DNA of 64,000 nucleotides from Klebsiella quasipneumoniae subsp. quasipneumoniae (lineage in GTDB: Bacteria; Pseudomonadota; Gammaproteobacteria; Enterobacterales; Enterobacteriaceae): positions 2,232,001-2,296,000 of the forward strand of contig NZ_CP084876.1 of assembly GCF_020525925.1 (NCBI RefSeq), given 5' to 3'. A program made the translations under genes and the position numbers. The notes under the pieces are model-generated. The model was not told the origin of the DNA. It saw only the letters and a program-made list of their open reading frames with translations, and did no database searches. Shown here piece by piece: positions 44,190-52,993 of the stretch (its first letter is position 1; each line of letters starts with the position of its first letter).

Positions 44190-45206
44190 CTACCACTCAA
44201 CGCAAATTTTGCCGAAATGGGCGCCGCTTTGCAGATAGCGGAAGGCGTCTGGTAAGGCCGCAAAATCAAACACTTTATCGATGACCGGCCGCGACGCCTG
44301 CAGGTTCAGCGCGTTGACGTAGTCCTGTTGTTGCCGGCGATGACCCACCACCAGCCCCTGCAGTCGGGCCTGTTTACTCATCAGCAGATGGGTGGGCACA
44401 TGACCTTCGAAGCCAGTCAGGACGCCGATCAGCGCGATGTGTCCGCCAACACTGACGGCCTCGAACGACTGGCCCAGGGTGCCCGGTCCGCCGAGCTCCA
44501 GGATAATATCGGCCCCGCGATGACCGGTGATGTCCTGCACCGTAGCGCCCCAGGCCGGGGTGGTGCGGTAATTGATGAGATGGTCAGCCCCCAGGGCGCG
44601 CGCGCGGGCGAGCTTTTCATCGGATGAGGAGGTGACGATGACCTGCGCGCCCATGCTTTTCGCCAGCTGCAGGGCGGTTATCGACACGCCGCCGGTGCCG
44701 AGCGTCAGCACCGTATCGCCCGCTTTTAGCCGCCCCTCCACCACCAGCGCGCGCCAGGCGGTGAGGCCGGAGGTGGTGATCGTCGCCGCCTCCCTGAAGC
44801 TCCATCCGTCAGGCGCATGGGTAAAATGACTGGCCGGTCTGACTACATACTGGCAGGCGAACCCCTCGGCGCCGTCGCCCGGCGTCTGGCTGAAGTCCTT
44901 CACCTGCGGGCCCGGACGGCCATCCAGCCACTGCGGGAAAAAGCCAGCGACCACCCGGTCGCCTGGCTGAAACTCGCTGACCCCGGCGCCAACCGCTTCG
45001 ACCACCCCCGCGCCGTCAGCCATCAGGATCCGCCGATCGGCAGTGGGAATCACCCCCGTCGCTACCAGCAAATCGTGATAGTTCAGGGAGGTGGCGTGTA
45101 GCACTACGCGGATCTCGCCTGCCGCCGGCGCGCCGGGGTCGGCAAGATCGACAAGCTGCAGATTGTCCAGCGAACCGGGTTTGTTGACGATCCAGGCTTT
45201 CATCAT
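44190..45206 (-). CDS. NAD(P)-dependent zinc-independent MDR alcohol dehydrogenase/quinone reductase-like
   Basis: 338 residues. GroES-like N-terminal domain (about 1-130) and Rossmann domain with LGTGGVSITALQLAKSMGAQVIVTSSSDEKL (about 166-197). The Cys ligands for structural zinc are absent. Typical of the quinone-oxidoreductase branch of medium-chain dehydrogenases. Start is 45206 or 45203. Confidence 0.88.
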   Translation of the reverse strand: MMKAWIVNKPGSLDNLQLVDLADPGAPAAGEIRVVLHATSLNYHDLLVATGVIPTADRRILMADGAGVVEAVGAGVSEFQPGDRVVAGFFPQWLDGRPGPQVKDFSQTPGDGAEGFACQYVVRPASHFTHAPDGWSFREAATITTSGLTAWRALVVEGRLKAGDTVLTLGTGGVSITALQLAKSMGAQVIVTSSSDEKLARARALGADHLINYRTTPAWGATVQDITGHRGADIILELGGPGTLGQSFEAVSVGGHIALIGVLTGFEGHVPTHLLMSKQARLQGLVVGHRRQQQDYVNALNLQASRPVIDKVFDFAALPDAFRYLQSGAHFGKICVEW

Positions 45207-45309
45207 GGGGCTCTCTTTTCCAGGGGATGCGCTAAGTATTGGCCCGTCATCGGCTGAACGCCACAGCGCGTCGGTCAGGAAATCACTGCCCGGAGAAAGA
45301 GGCGAAAAA

Positions 45310-45334
45310 AAAGCGCCGTTTTTGACGGCGCTTT
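45310..45334 (-). terminator. Intrinsic terminator of the DUF1471 gene
   Basis: AAAGCGCCGT-ttttg-ACGGCGCTTT; on the minus strand the stem is followed by a long T-run. It is 25 bases beyond the stop of the small secreted protein gene. Confidence 0.85.
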
Positions 45335-45358
45335 GTTAATCGCGAAAGAGTGAAGAGA

Positions 45359-45568
45359 TTATTTGCTCAGCTCAGCCGTCATATGAACGCGATTATTAAA
45401 CTGGGCGCTGGTGATTTTATAGGACGCACCCTGCTCAGCGGCCTGGGCGGCGATTTTGGCTTCTGCACGGTCCAGGGTGGAGGCGGTGGCGCTGACGCTC
45501 TGGGCGAAGCTGACGGAAGAGAACAGCGACAGTGCAGCAACAGCAACGAAAGTTTTGATGGATTTCAT
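45359..45568 (-). CDS. DUF1471 (YdgH/BhsA/McbA) small secreted protein
   Basis: 69 residues. Signal peptide about 1-22 (ending SVSFA). The mature part, SVSATASTLDRAEAKIAAQAAEQGASYKITSA, is the DUF1471 pattern of enterobacterial stress-induced outer-membrane or periplasmic proteins. AAGGA before ATG 45568 and a strong terminator behind it show a single-gene unit. Paralogues respond to stress and biofilm conditions. Confidence 0.88.
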   Translation of the reverse strand: MKSIKTFVAVAALSLFSSVSFAQSVSATASTLDRAEAKIAAQAAEQGASYKITSAQFNNRVHMTAELSK

Positions 45569-45652
45569 GGTCGTATTCCTTAATCTGGTGTCTGATATAG
45601 GGCTTGTCGCCCTGATGTGATAAAGAATACGCGCAACGCCGGGCGGTTAAAA

Positions 45653-46369
45653 TCAAAACAATTTGCGAAACTCATTCAAATAATATGAATGATTTTCGGC
45701 CGGTCGCGATGCAGCACGTCGTTGCCGGGCTGGCCGTAGCCCTGGTCTATAGCAACTCAGATCGGCGCAGAGGCGGCTAAACGTGGCCTCCGCGGTCATA
45801 AAATGATGAAAATGGGTATGGCTGACGAGGCGAAAATTACTTTTGATCCGCTCCAGTCCGTTGTAAACCCGCTTGCGATTGACGCCCAGCGTGTCTGCCA
45901 TCTGATTAATCGACTGGCCGCCGACCACGCCACGGATCATCTGCATCTCCAGGTCATTGAGTGGGGCTCGCAGACGGGAGGAGCGACTCTGACGCTGATG
46001 GCGCGGCGCGAAAGGGCGGCTGCGATCTGCCAGACGGAGCAGAAGGCGGCGGATCTCCTGAACGCTTTCCCGCTGGCTGACCCACAGGAGGGTATCCGCG
46101 TAAAAGGCACGTCCGCGTTTGACGTTGTTGGCGGAGGTAAATCCGACCACCAGGCCGGGATAGCGCTGGGCTAATTCAGCAGCGGCCTGATAATCGTGAT
46201 AGTTTTCCAGCGCTAAAATAATCACATCCAGCCCGGCCGGATCGGGCAGATGGCTGAGCGGCAGTGAATGAATAATGTTCAGACCGGGCAAGGTTTCCTG
46301 AATATCTCTGAAACACTGGGCGAGGCCGATATTAAAATAAATATTATTGCTGTGAATTAAAATATTCAA
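45653..46369 (-). CDS. LuxR-type HTH regulator
   Basis: 238 residues. N-terminal receiver-like part without a conserved phosphorylation set (LDVIILALENYHDYQAA). HTH near 142-178 (EMQMIRGVVGGQSINQMADTLGVNRKRVYNGLERI). It resembles fimbrial/capsule-type regulators of Klebsiella in layout. Preceded by a CadC/ToxR-like wing-HTH gene on the same strand with 45 bases between, so probably an operon. Confidence 0.8.
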   Translation of the reverse strand: MNILIHSNNIYFNIGLAQCFRDIQETLPGLNIIHSLPLSHLPDPAGLDVIILALENYHDYQAAAELAQRYPGLVVGFTSANNVKRGRAFYADTLLWVSQRESVQEIRRLLLRLADRSRPFAPRHQRQSRSSRLRAPLNDLEMQMIRGVVGGQSINQMADTLGVNRKRVYNGLERIKSNFRLVSHTHFHHFMTAEATFSRLCADLSCYRPGLRPARQRRAASRPAENHSYYLNEFRKLF

Positions 46370-46414
46370 AGAATAAACCCTGTTACAAGCGATCTAAACG
46401 GCGCGGGAAGGAGA

Positions 46415-46849
46415 TTAGCTGCGAACCAGAAGTTTATTCATATCAGCAGGCGAGGTGTTTATATAATTCATCATGCCCGGCGGTTTGAAGGAATAAATTT
46501 CGGCTACACAAGCAGGATTAATATAATACCCTGCGCACTTAACGCGGATAATTAACACGCTTTCGACCCCCGCCTGGTTTAAGCGAGATTTTAAGGTCTG
46601 AATGACCTGCCATAATCGCTGCGCGGACGGACGGAGATTATTTTTCTCCCAGACGTTAATCATTAACTCTTCATCACTGACCAGACGTTCTCTGCCATGC
46701 GCCAGCAAATATTCCAGTAAACACGCCATGGTGCTGCGCAGCTGAACTTGCGTTCGCGTCCCACGTAACGCGATAATTTCCCGATGATGCAGGCAGTAGA
46801 AAATATTATCCGCTAACTTATAGCCAAGTAGTTTATAGCCTGTAGTCAT
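46415..46849 (-). CDS. Winged-helix (OmpR/CadC-type) DNA-binding protein without membrane domain
   Basis: 144 residues. The Trans_reg_C wing-helix covers most of the protein: ALRGTRTQVQLRSTMACLLEYLLAHGRERLVSDEELMINVW and LWQVIQTLKSRLNQ, ending with the wing VKCAGYYINP. There is neither a receiver nor a TM segment, unlike CadC/ToxR. It leads a two-gene regulator operon with the LuxR-type gene. Confidence 0.8.
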   Translation of the reverse strand: MTTGYKLLGYKLADNIFYCLHHREIIALRGTRTQVQLRSTMACLLEYLLAHGRERLVSDEELMINVWEKNNLRPSAQRLWQVIQTLKSRLNQAGVESVLIIRVKCAGYYINPACVAEIYSFKPPGMMNYINTSPADMNKLLVRS

Positions 46850-47249
46850 CCATCACTCCCTGACAAATCCCCGTATTGCCGGTGCAGAGTACCCGCCTGC
46901 GGCGGTCTGACCAAGTGAATTTTATGAGCTAGAATAATCAAAACAATTAGCCACATTCGCATACATAACTAGAATAAAAATCTGATAAAATCGCTCACTT
47001 CTGTTGGATTATGTGGTATAGGAAAAGTCTTAATCAAGCGGTGCGCGAAGTTAAACGGTTGAAAATATAGGTGGTGGAAACAAAAAATTGCATTTACCTT
47101 GATCTAGATCAATTTTATGCCTTTCAGGTGGCAATCACCATTTACATAGCAAAACAAAGATTGAAATAACAACGTTTAAGTGATGATAAGCTGATTCTGA
47201 ACTTATGGAATTACCCAGGGAACTGTTCATTACTTTTCAGGAGCGTTTT
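46850..47249. other. AT-rich promoter region
   Basis: Leader of the winged-helix gene at left. It contains a perfect FNR-type site at 47099-47112 and, at about 47142-47148, a -10-like TACATA before the small gene at 47250. No further ORF is convincing. Confidence 0.55.
47099..47112 (+). promoter_or_regulatory. FNR (or CRP/FNR-family) binding site
   Basis: TTGATCTAGATCAA matches the FNR consensus TTGAT-N4-ATCAA exactly and is a full palindrome. It is about 45 bases before a possible transcription start, an activating position. Confidence 0.7.
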
Positions 47250-47399
47250 ATGGTCATTGCAACTCGTAAGCCTCTGTGCAACAAACGCTGGGCCGCCAGC
47301 CCGGCCTCTCAGGATCTTCAGTTGACCCAGCTGCGTCACCCCTGGGTCGCCACCACAGCCAGCTGCAAAAGTAAAAAAGGCTGGAAGCGCCGCGGTTAA
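47250..47399 (+). CDS. Small basic protein of unknown function, anaerobically controlled
   Basis: 49 residues from ATG 47250 with CAGGAG six bases upstream. Rich in Lys/Arg/Trp (NKRWAASPAS, KSKKGWKRRG), no signal peptide or TM segment; net positive charge suggests nucleic-acid or membrane association. It has its own FNR-site promoter and terminator, which supports a real gene. I do not recognise its family. A longer reading from 47205 lacks a ribosome site. Confidence 0.65.
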   Translation: MVIATRKPLCNKRWAASPASQDLQLTQLRHPWVATTASCKSKKGWKRRG

Positions 47400-47427
47400 C
47401 GGCTAATCCACTTCCCCAGACACCACG

Positions 47428-47460
47428 CCCCGGTCGCGTTAATGCCACGACCGGGGTTTT
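47428..47460 (+). terminator. Intrinsic terminator after the small basic protein
   Basis: CCCCGGTCG (47428-47436) pairs with CGACCGGGG (47448-47456), followed by TTTT. Confidence 0.85.
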
Positions 47461-47486
47461 GCTGCGATCGGTGTTCTGCGCGAAGG

Positions 47487-48323
47487 TCACACCGGGCGCA
47501 GGCAGTAGCCTGAGGCGGTATTCTCCACGCTGGCGAATCCCGGCAGGCCAAGGTGCATACCGGCGACGAGCCACCGCTCGCTGGCGGCCTGGCGCAGGAG
47601 ACTTTCCCGTGTACGCCGCGCCTGGTCAGGATCGACGTCAAAGGCCACCGATGCCTCTGGCCGGGCGCTCTGGATCGAGGGAAAGTGGACGATATCCCCC
47701 CAGATCAGCAGCGACGTTCCGCCCGCCTCGAGGCGATATCCGGTATGCCCCGGCGTATGGCCGGGCAGGGGACATGGTCGGATCCCGGCGATCCGCTCTG
47801 CTTCATCTATAGCACGAATTTGCGTCGCGCAGATCGCCATTACGCGCCGGACGAGCAGCACGTTGCGTTGTCCACGCTCGCTGGCGTTGTCCAGTGTCGA
47901 CGGCGCCAGCCAGTAAGCGCTTTCCCGCGAGGGCAGGAACACCCTGGCGTTGGGATAAGCCGGTGTACCGGCGGCGGTCAGCAGGCCGCCGATATGGTCC
48001 GGGTGCGCGTGGGTGAGGAGGATGGTGTCAATGTCCTCAGGGCGCACGCCGAGCAGCGCCAGATTGGCGATAAGCGCGCCGCCGACGCCGTTGGCCCCGC
48101 CGGTGCCGGTATCCACCAGCACAGTGTGCCCGCGTCCGCGGATCAGGTAAGCGCCGATCTCAATGATCTCCGGCGAGATTAACCCGGCCTGGCGCTGCAG
48201 ACGCGCCGCCTCTTCAGGGGCAATCCCCGCCAGTAACGTCAGCGGCGCCGCCATCTGGCCATCACTGATGGCGCTTATCGTCAGGTCGCCTGCTGTCAGG
48301 GAATAAAAGGGAGCTGGTGTCAT
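47487..48323 (-). CDS. Metallo-beta-lactamase-fold hydrolase
   Basis: 278 residues from ATG 48323 (GAGG upstream). The HxHxDH metal motif is LLTHAHPDHIGGLL (about 101-114); later metal ligands are in LPGHTPGHTGYRL (about 184-196) and VAGMHLGLPG. Such enzymes hydrolyse lactones or esters. Behind a putative partner gene (48331-48846) on the same strand, seven bases apart. Confidence 0.87.
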   Translation of the reverse strand: MTPAPFYSLTAGDLTISAISDGQMAAPLTLLAGIAPEEAARLQRQAGLISPEIIEIGAYLIRGRGHTVLVDTGTGGANGVGGALIANLALLGVRPEDIDTILLTHAHPDHIGGLLTAAGTPAYPNARVFLPSRESAYWLAPSTLDNASERGQRNVLLVRRVMAICATQIRAIDEAERIAGIRPCPLPGHTPGHTGYRLEAGGTSLLIWGDIVHFPSIQSARPEASVAFDVDPDQARRTRESLLRQAASERWLVAGMHLGLPGFASVENTASGYCLRPV

Positions 48324-48330
48324 GTTGACC

Positions 48331-48846
48331 TCACGCTTGCTCCGCCGGGTGACGCAACCGGGCGGTAATGGGCTGATAGACAAAGACGGCGGCCGTGGCG
48401 GCGTGGTGATGCAGGTCGTCACGCGGGACGATGGCGGCATAGCGGGTATGCCGGGTGGCCAGACCGCCGGGCTGCAGGACGACCGGCGCAGCGACGGGCA
48501 GGGCTTCCGCGGTATCGCTCAGCAGCAGCACCTCGTCCGGAGCAACCTCCCGCAGCGCGTTAGTTGTGAGATAGAGATGGCGATGCCAGTCGGCGATCGC
48601 CGATTGCCAGCGGGCAAAATGACCGCCGCCGTTGCGGCGATAGGCGTCGCTGTCGATGACGGCGGCATCGCGGATATCGTGTAGCGCCAGGTAGCGAGGG
48701 CAGCCCTCGCTGAGCGCGCAGAAGCGCTGGGAGGCATGAAAACCGGGCACTGAGACCAGCGCCGGTAATTTTTCCAGATTGTAAAAGGTATTCCACGCCG
48801 CTTCGCTTTGCGGGTCGGTGTAGGCGCATTCGACGACATAGAGCAT
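48331..48846 (-). CDS. Unknown protein paired with the metallo-hydrolase
   Basis: 171 residues; not recognised. The opening MLYVVECAYTDPQSEAAWNTFYNLEKLPALVSVPGFHASQRF resembles the dimeric alpha/beta-barrel proteins that act on small aromatics, but I cannot assign a family. It is co-transcribed with the metallo-hydrolase (seven-base gap) and divergent from a LysR gene. Confidence 0.65.
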   Translation of the reverse strand: MLYVVECAYTDPQSEAAWNTFYNLEKLPALVSVPGFHASQRFCALSEGCPRYLALHDIRDAAVIDSDAYRRNGGGHFARWQSAIADWHRHLYLTTNALREVAPDEVLLLSDTAEALPVAAPVVLQPGGLATRHTRYAAIVPRDDLHHHAATAAVFVYQPITARLRHPAEQA

Positions 48847-49002
48847 AGTGACCTCGAGAGATAGATGATTGAGCGCATAAGGCGCTTCAGTGAATTTACT
48901 TCATCCTATCTGGCGAAAATGGCGCTGAAAAACGATGTTTATTCAAGACTCAGTGATATTCTGTCACTGACTTTCAGTCAGCCCGCACAAGGAGCATTGG
49001 CT

Positions 49003-49887
49003 ATGCGTCGTAAAATTCCCAGCAGCGCTGCGCTACTGGCCTTTGAGGCCGCCGCCCGCCACGGCAACTTTGCCCGCGCGGCGGCGGAGCTCGCGTTAAC
49101 GGAAGGGGCCATCAGCCGGCAGATCGCCCGTCTGGAAGCGCTCCTCGACAGCAAACTATTCGACAGAATCGGGAGCCGGGTACGGCTCAATCCGGCCGGC
49201 GCCCGCTATGCCAGACAGGTCCGCGAGATCCTCAGCAGGCTGGAGCGGGAAACCCTCGACGTCAGCGGGATGCCGGCCGATGGCCGCAGTCTGGAGATCG
49301 CCGTGCTCCCCACCTTCGCCAGCCGCTGGCTCATCCCCCGCCTCGGGCAGTTCACGGCGCAGCATCCGCATATCGTGGTCAATATCGCCGCTCGCAGCGA
49401 CCCCTTCATTCTGCCGGGCAGCGGATTTGATGCGGCTATCCATTTTGATCACCCGGCGTGGACCGGAATGGATGTGACGTTTTTGTTTGCGGAGTATCTG
49501 CTGCCGGTCTGTCATGCTGCGCTGCTGACGGATAACGATCTCCCGGGGCTGCTGAACCGGCTGCCGCGCATTCATCGGCGGCAAAATCCGGATGCCTGGC
49601 TGCACTATGCCCGGGAGTGTGGTCTGGCGCTGGATAACCCGGCGCAGGGGCCGCGCTATGATCTGCATGAGATGGCGATCGCTGCGGTACTCAGCCAGCA
49701 GGGCGTGGCCCTGGTGCCGAAGATGTATGTGGAGAGCGAGCTGCGTAACGGGACGCTGGTCGCCCCTTGGCCGGGTTCCACGACGCTGGCCAAGCGCTTC
49801 TGCCTGATCAAACCCGGCGGCGGCGAGGGGGAGCCTGCGCTGCAGGCGTTTGAGCGCTGGCTGCAGACGACGATTGCGGCAGGTTAG
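49003..49887 (+). CDS. LysR-type transcriptional regulator
   Basis: 294 residues from ATG 49003 (AAGGAG upstream). HTH: LLAFEAAARHGNFARAAAELALTEGAISRQIARLE (about 9-44), effector domain from about 88. Divergent from the metallo-hydrolase pair; likely regulates it. Its stop overlaps the convergent AraC gene by four bases. Confidence 0.9.
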   Translation: MRRKIPSSAALLAFEAAARHGNFARAAAELALTEGAISRQIARLEALLDSKLFDRIGSRVRLNPAGARYARQVREILSRLERETLDVSGMPADGRSLEIAVLPTFASRWLIPRLGQFTAQHPHIVVNIAARSDPFILPGSGFDAAIHFDHPAWTGMDVTFLFAEYLLPVCHAALLTDNDLPGLLNRLPRIHRRQNPDAWLHYARECGLALDNPAQGPRYDLHEMAIAAVLSQQGVALVPKMYVESELRNGTLVAPWPGSTTLAKRFCLIKPGGGEGEPALQAFERWLQTTIAAG

Positions 49888-50810
49888 CTTAAGGCGGGCC
49901 CGGGCGTACGCTGCGCCGCCCGCTGGCGGGCATATTTGCCCGGCGATGTCCCGGCATAGCGGGTAAAAGCCACGCTGAACGCGCTGGCCGAGCCATAGCC
50001 GAGGCGCTCGGCGATATCCGCCATGCTGATGCCCGGCTCTCCCAGCCACCGCATCGCCAGGGTCATGCGCCAGCTCAACAGATAGCCCATCGGGGTCATT
50101 CCGGTCAGGCCGGTAAAGCGTTCAAACAACGTCGAGCGAGACAGCGCGCAGTCGGCGGCCAGGGCGTTGACGGTCCAGCGTCTGGCGGGGGCCTCATGCA
50201 GCAGACGGATTGCCTGGGCGATCCGCGGGTCGCTCAGGCCGCGCACCAGGCCTGGGGTGGCGAGTGTTTCGCAGGAGCGGATGGCCTCGATAAACAGCAG
50301 CTCAACCATCCGCGCCAGAACGAAAGATTTACCTGCGCGATCCGCCTGGGCTTCCTCTTTCAGCAGTCCGACAAAGGTGGCCAGCCGCGGCTGGTCGCGA
50401 ACCACCACCAGGGCGGGCAGCAGCGAGGTCAGCAGGCTGGCGTTATCCGAATCGGCAGCGCAGTGGCCAATCAGCGCCAGCATCTCCGCCGGCTGGTCGA
50501 GGGCTCCCAGGCGAAAGTATTCCTCCGCCAGTTTCACCGGAGTGGTCTCCAGCGCCGGTGAAGGCGGTGGGGTCAGGCTGGTAAGCGCGAAGCGGTACGC
50601 CGCCGGGATCAACATAAAATCTCCGGCGCGCAGGGTCTGCGGCGGATGCTGGTCTATTTCCAGCCGACAGCCTCCTTCCAGCACCACGCCATAGAACGAC
50701 ATGCCCTGGTCCGAGCGAATGACGCGCCATTCTCCCGCCCCCTCAATGGTTTTGGTCAGCACCGCTCTGAGATTTAGCATCGCAATGATTTCCGCCAGCG
50801 GGTCGCTCAT
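49884..50810 (-). CDS. AraC-family transcriptional regulator
   Basis: 308 residues. N-terminal cupin (AraC_binding type, about 20-130, with GVVLEGGCRLEID and LRAGDFMLIPAAYRF), C-terminal AraC HTH pair at about 205-300 (LAADCALSRSTLFERFTGLTGMTPMGYL and MADIAERLGYGSASAFSVAFTRYAGTSPGKY). Divergent from the SDR gene at 50909, its likely target. Confidence 0.9.
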   Translation of the reverse strand: MSDPLAEIIAMLNLRAVLTKTIEGAGEWRVIRSDQGMSFYGVVLEGGCRLEIDQHPPQTLRAGDFMLIPAAYRFALTSLTPPPSPALETTPVKLAEEYFRLGALDQPAEMLALIGHCAADSDNASLLTSLLPALVVVRDQPRLATFVGLLKEEAQADRAGKSFVLARMVELLFIEAIRSCETLATPGLVRGLSDPRIAQAIRLLHEAPARRWTVNALAADCALSRSTLFERFTGLTGMTPMGYLLSWRMTLAMRWLGEPGISMADIAERLGYGSASAFSVAFTRYAGTSPGKYARQRAAQRTPGPALS

Positions 50811-50908
50811 TTCCGGACTCCTGCTAAAGAATGATGGATTATTGACCCTATATCGTCCGGAGCGGGCTGTCTATGATGAAAAGGAAGAAGCCAATCGGAG
50901 ACAGAGAG

Positions 50909-51661
50909 ATGCAAACGATTATGATCACCGGCTGTTCATCGGGTTTTGGCCTGGAGACGGCGCGTTATTTTCTTGAACAGGGCTGGAAGGTTATCGCCAC
51001 GATGCGGGTTCTGCGAGAGGATCTGTTGCCAGCCAGCGACCGTCTGCGGCTGGTGCGCCTTGACGTCACCTCAGCGCAGAGTATCGCCGAGGCGATTGCC
51101 GAGGCCGGAGAGATTGATGTTCTGGTCAATAACGCCGGAGTGGGGATGCTCAACGCCCTGGAGGGGGCGTCGCGCGAGGCGATAGCGAACCTGTTTGCCA
51201 CCAATACTCTTGGGACTATCGCCATGACCCAGGGGGTACTTCCCCGGTTCAGAGCGCGCCGTAGCGGGACGATCGTGAATATCACCTCGGCGGTCACCCT
51301 ACAGCCGATGCCCCTGCTGGCGGTCTATACCGCGAGTAAGGCGGCGGTGAACGCCTTCACGGCGTCCCTGGCGCTGGAGCTGCGGCCCTTCAATATTCGC
51401 GTCGGGGTGATCCTGCCGGGACGCGATCCCCAGACCCGCTTCGGGGAAAACGCGCGTCGAACGATGGGCCACCTCCCGGAGAGCTATGCGGCGCTTGGCC
51501 AGCAGATCCTCGACAGCATCCAGGAAAACGCCAGCGTGACGCGGGCTGTCGATGTGGCTCAGGCCGTCTGGCGAATAGTGAACGATCCTGATGCCCCTTC
51601 GCGGCTGCCGGCAGGGGAAGATGCCCTGGCGATGGCGCAGGCCAGTCGGAGTCGCGAATAA
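50909..51661 (+). CDS. Short-chain dehydrogenase/reductase
   Basis: 250 residues from ATG 50909 (GGAG upstream), with TGCSSGFG cofactor loop (about 6-13), NNAGVG, the catalytic Ser in NITSAVT, and YTASK (Tyr/Lys). Its expression is probably controlled by the divergent AraC gene. The substrate is unknown. Confidence 0.9.
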   Translation: MQTIMITGCSSGFGLETARYFLEQGWKVIATMRVLREDLLPASDRLRLVRLDVTSAQSIAEAIAEAGEIDVLVNNAGVGMLNALEGASREAIANLFATNTLGTIAMTQGVLPRFRARRSGTIVNITSAVTLQPMPLLAVYTASKAAVNAFTASLALELRPFNIRVGVILPGRDPQTRFGENARRTMGHLPESYAALGQQILDSIQENASVTRAVDVAQAVWRIVNDPDAPSRLPAGEDALAMAQASRSRE

Positions 51662-51782
51662 TCGGCTTTAGCTTTGTCGTTGGCAGGGTTCGATAACGTT
51701 CAGGCGGGAAGCGCAGAAGGCGTGCGTTTTCCGGTCAAGATGCTGCAGGGTAATGTTGAGAGGGAATGATAAGAAACAAGAT

Positions 51783-51859
51783 TGGTGCGTCTGAATGGAC
51801 TCGAACCATCGACCCCCACCATGTCAAGGTGGTGCTCTAACCAACTGAGCTACAGACGC
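51783..51859 (-). tRNA. tRNA-Val (GAC), third copy in transcription order
   Basis: 77 bases with encoded CCA. Acceptor GCGTCTG/CAGACGC, D-loop AGTTGGTTAGA, anticodon stem-loop CACCTTGACATGGTG (anticodon GAC) and T-loop TTCGAGT. T-stem is ATGG/CCAT, differing from its two neighbours by compensated changes. Confidence 0.97.
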
Positions 51860-51863
51860 ATTA

Positions 51864-51940
51864 TGGTGCGTTTAATTGGACTCGAACCAACGACCCCCAC
51901 CATGTCAAGGTGGTGCTCTAACCAACTGAGCTATAAACGC
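51864..51940 (-). tRNA. tRNA-Val (GAC), second copy
   Basis: 77 bases with CCA. Acceptor stem GCGTTTA/TAAACGC, T-stem TTGG/CCAA, anticodon GAC. Four bases separate it from the previous copy. The acceptor has more A-T pairs than the other two. Confidence 0.97.
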
Positions 51941-51944
51941 ATAA

Positions 51945-52021
51945 TGGTGCGTTCGATTGGACTCGAACCAACGACCCCCACCATGTCAAGGTGGTGCTCT
52001 AACCAACTGAGCTACGAACGC
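51945..52021 (-). tRNA. tRNA-Val (GAC), first copy in transcription order
   Basis: 77 bases with CCA. Acceptor GCGTTCG/CGAACGC, anticodon GAC, T-stem TTGG/CCAA. First in the minus-strand transcript of the three-gene tRNA operon. Confidence 0.97.
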
Positions 52022-52274
52022 AATGTTGTGGTGACAACGGGGACGCATATTAGCGGCAGGCAGGGGATGTGGCAAGAGGTAAACGTCACTTTTCTTGTAC
52101 ATTGCTTGCGATTGCGGATCTTTTACCCATTCCGGCGATATTTTACTGAACCACAAGGATATTTCTTCGCCAGCAGGCGCCTCGCCTCTCTTTTCTCCGC
52201 GGGTCTCAACCTGCGCACAAAGGTTGCCGTTGTGTTAAATTATCGCCCACCAGAAGAGAGGAGTAATAACGAAG

Positions 52275-52853
52275 ATGAAATCGATAGGTATTTTCTGCGG
52301 TTCTTCAGCTGGCGAACATCCGCTGTATCTCGACACTGCCCGACGGGTTGGCCACACGCTGGCGCAGAAGGGACTGGCTGTTGTCTATGGCGGCGGCAAA
52401 GTTGGCTTGATGGGGGCGGTTGCCGATGCGGCGCTTGAGGCCGGGGGCGTGGTGATTGGCGTGATGCCGCGCGGCCTGGTGGAACGGGAAATTGCCCACC
52501 GCGGGTTGACGGAGCTGCATGTGGTTGAGGATATGCACGAACGGAAAACCAAAATGGCGGCGCTGGCCGACGGCTTTATTGCTCTGCCGGGCGGAGCGGG
52601 GACGCTGGAAGAAATTTTCGAACAGTGGACCTGGGCGCAGCTGGGCATCCATGAAAAGCCGTGCGCATTTCTGAATATTAAAGGGTATTACGATCCGCTG
52701 CAGGCGATGGTCAATAACATGGTGCGGGAAGGGTTTATGCACCCGCGCTACGCGGAGATGCTGCCGTTTGCTGCCTCGGCAGAGGAGATTATCGCCGGTT
52801 TTCGCGACTATACGCCGCCGGCGCGTAAATGGGTTCAGCAGCCCGCTATTTAA
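52275..52853 (+). CDS. LOG-family nucleotide phosphoribohydrolase
   Basis: 192 residues. Rossmann-type fold with the diagnostic ALPGGAGTLEEIFEQWTWAQLG (about 109-130), the PGGxGTxxE motif of LOG/TIGR00730 proteins (formerly labelled lysine decarboxylase), and VVYGGGKVGLMGAVADAAL (about 37-55). It cleaves the N-glycosidic bond of nucleoside monophosphates. GAGGAG lies just upstream of the ATG. Its end overlaps the convergent ydgU gene by eight bases. Confidence 0.9.
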   Translation: MKSIGIFCGSSAGEHPLYLDTARRVGHTLAQKGLAVVYGGGKVGLMGAVADAALEAGGVVIGVMPRGLVEREIAHRGLTELHVVEDMHERKTKMAALADGFIALPGGAGTLEEIFEQWTWAQLGIHEKPCAFLNIKGYYDPLQAMVNNMVREGFMHPRYAEMLPFAASAEEIIAGFRDYTPPARKWVQQPAI

Positions 52854-52929
52854 ACATCAAGCGAAGGGTAAACAGCGCGCAGACGATGAGCAGAACCAAC
52901 AGCAATTCGAAGCGATAACGTTGCAGCAT
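52846..52929 (-). CDS. ydgU: YdgU small membrane protein
   Basis: 27 residues, one TM helix (MLQRYRFELLLVLLIVCALF...), matching E. coli YdgU in size, sequence type and place behind asr. A strong AGGAGGA site lies just after the asr terminator T-run, so its translation depends on read-through or a weak second promoter. The stop (52846-52848) overlaps the convergent LOG gene end by eight bases. Confidence 0.85.
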   Translation of the reverse strand: MLQRYRFELLLVLLIVCALFTLRLMFK

Positions 52930-52947
52930 GATGTCCTCCTGAAAAAA

Positions 52948-52971
52948 AACCGGCGCTATTCAGCGCCGGTT
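52948..52971 (-). terminator. Intrinsic terminator between asr and ydgU
   Basis: AACCGGCGCT (52948-52957) pairs with AGCGCCGGTT (52962-52971); on the minus strand it is followed by eight T residues. It ends asr and leaves ydgU to read-through. Confidence 0.88.
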
Positions 52972-52993
52972 TATCACCTTAACGCTCTGACCG

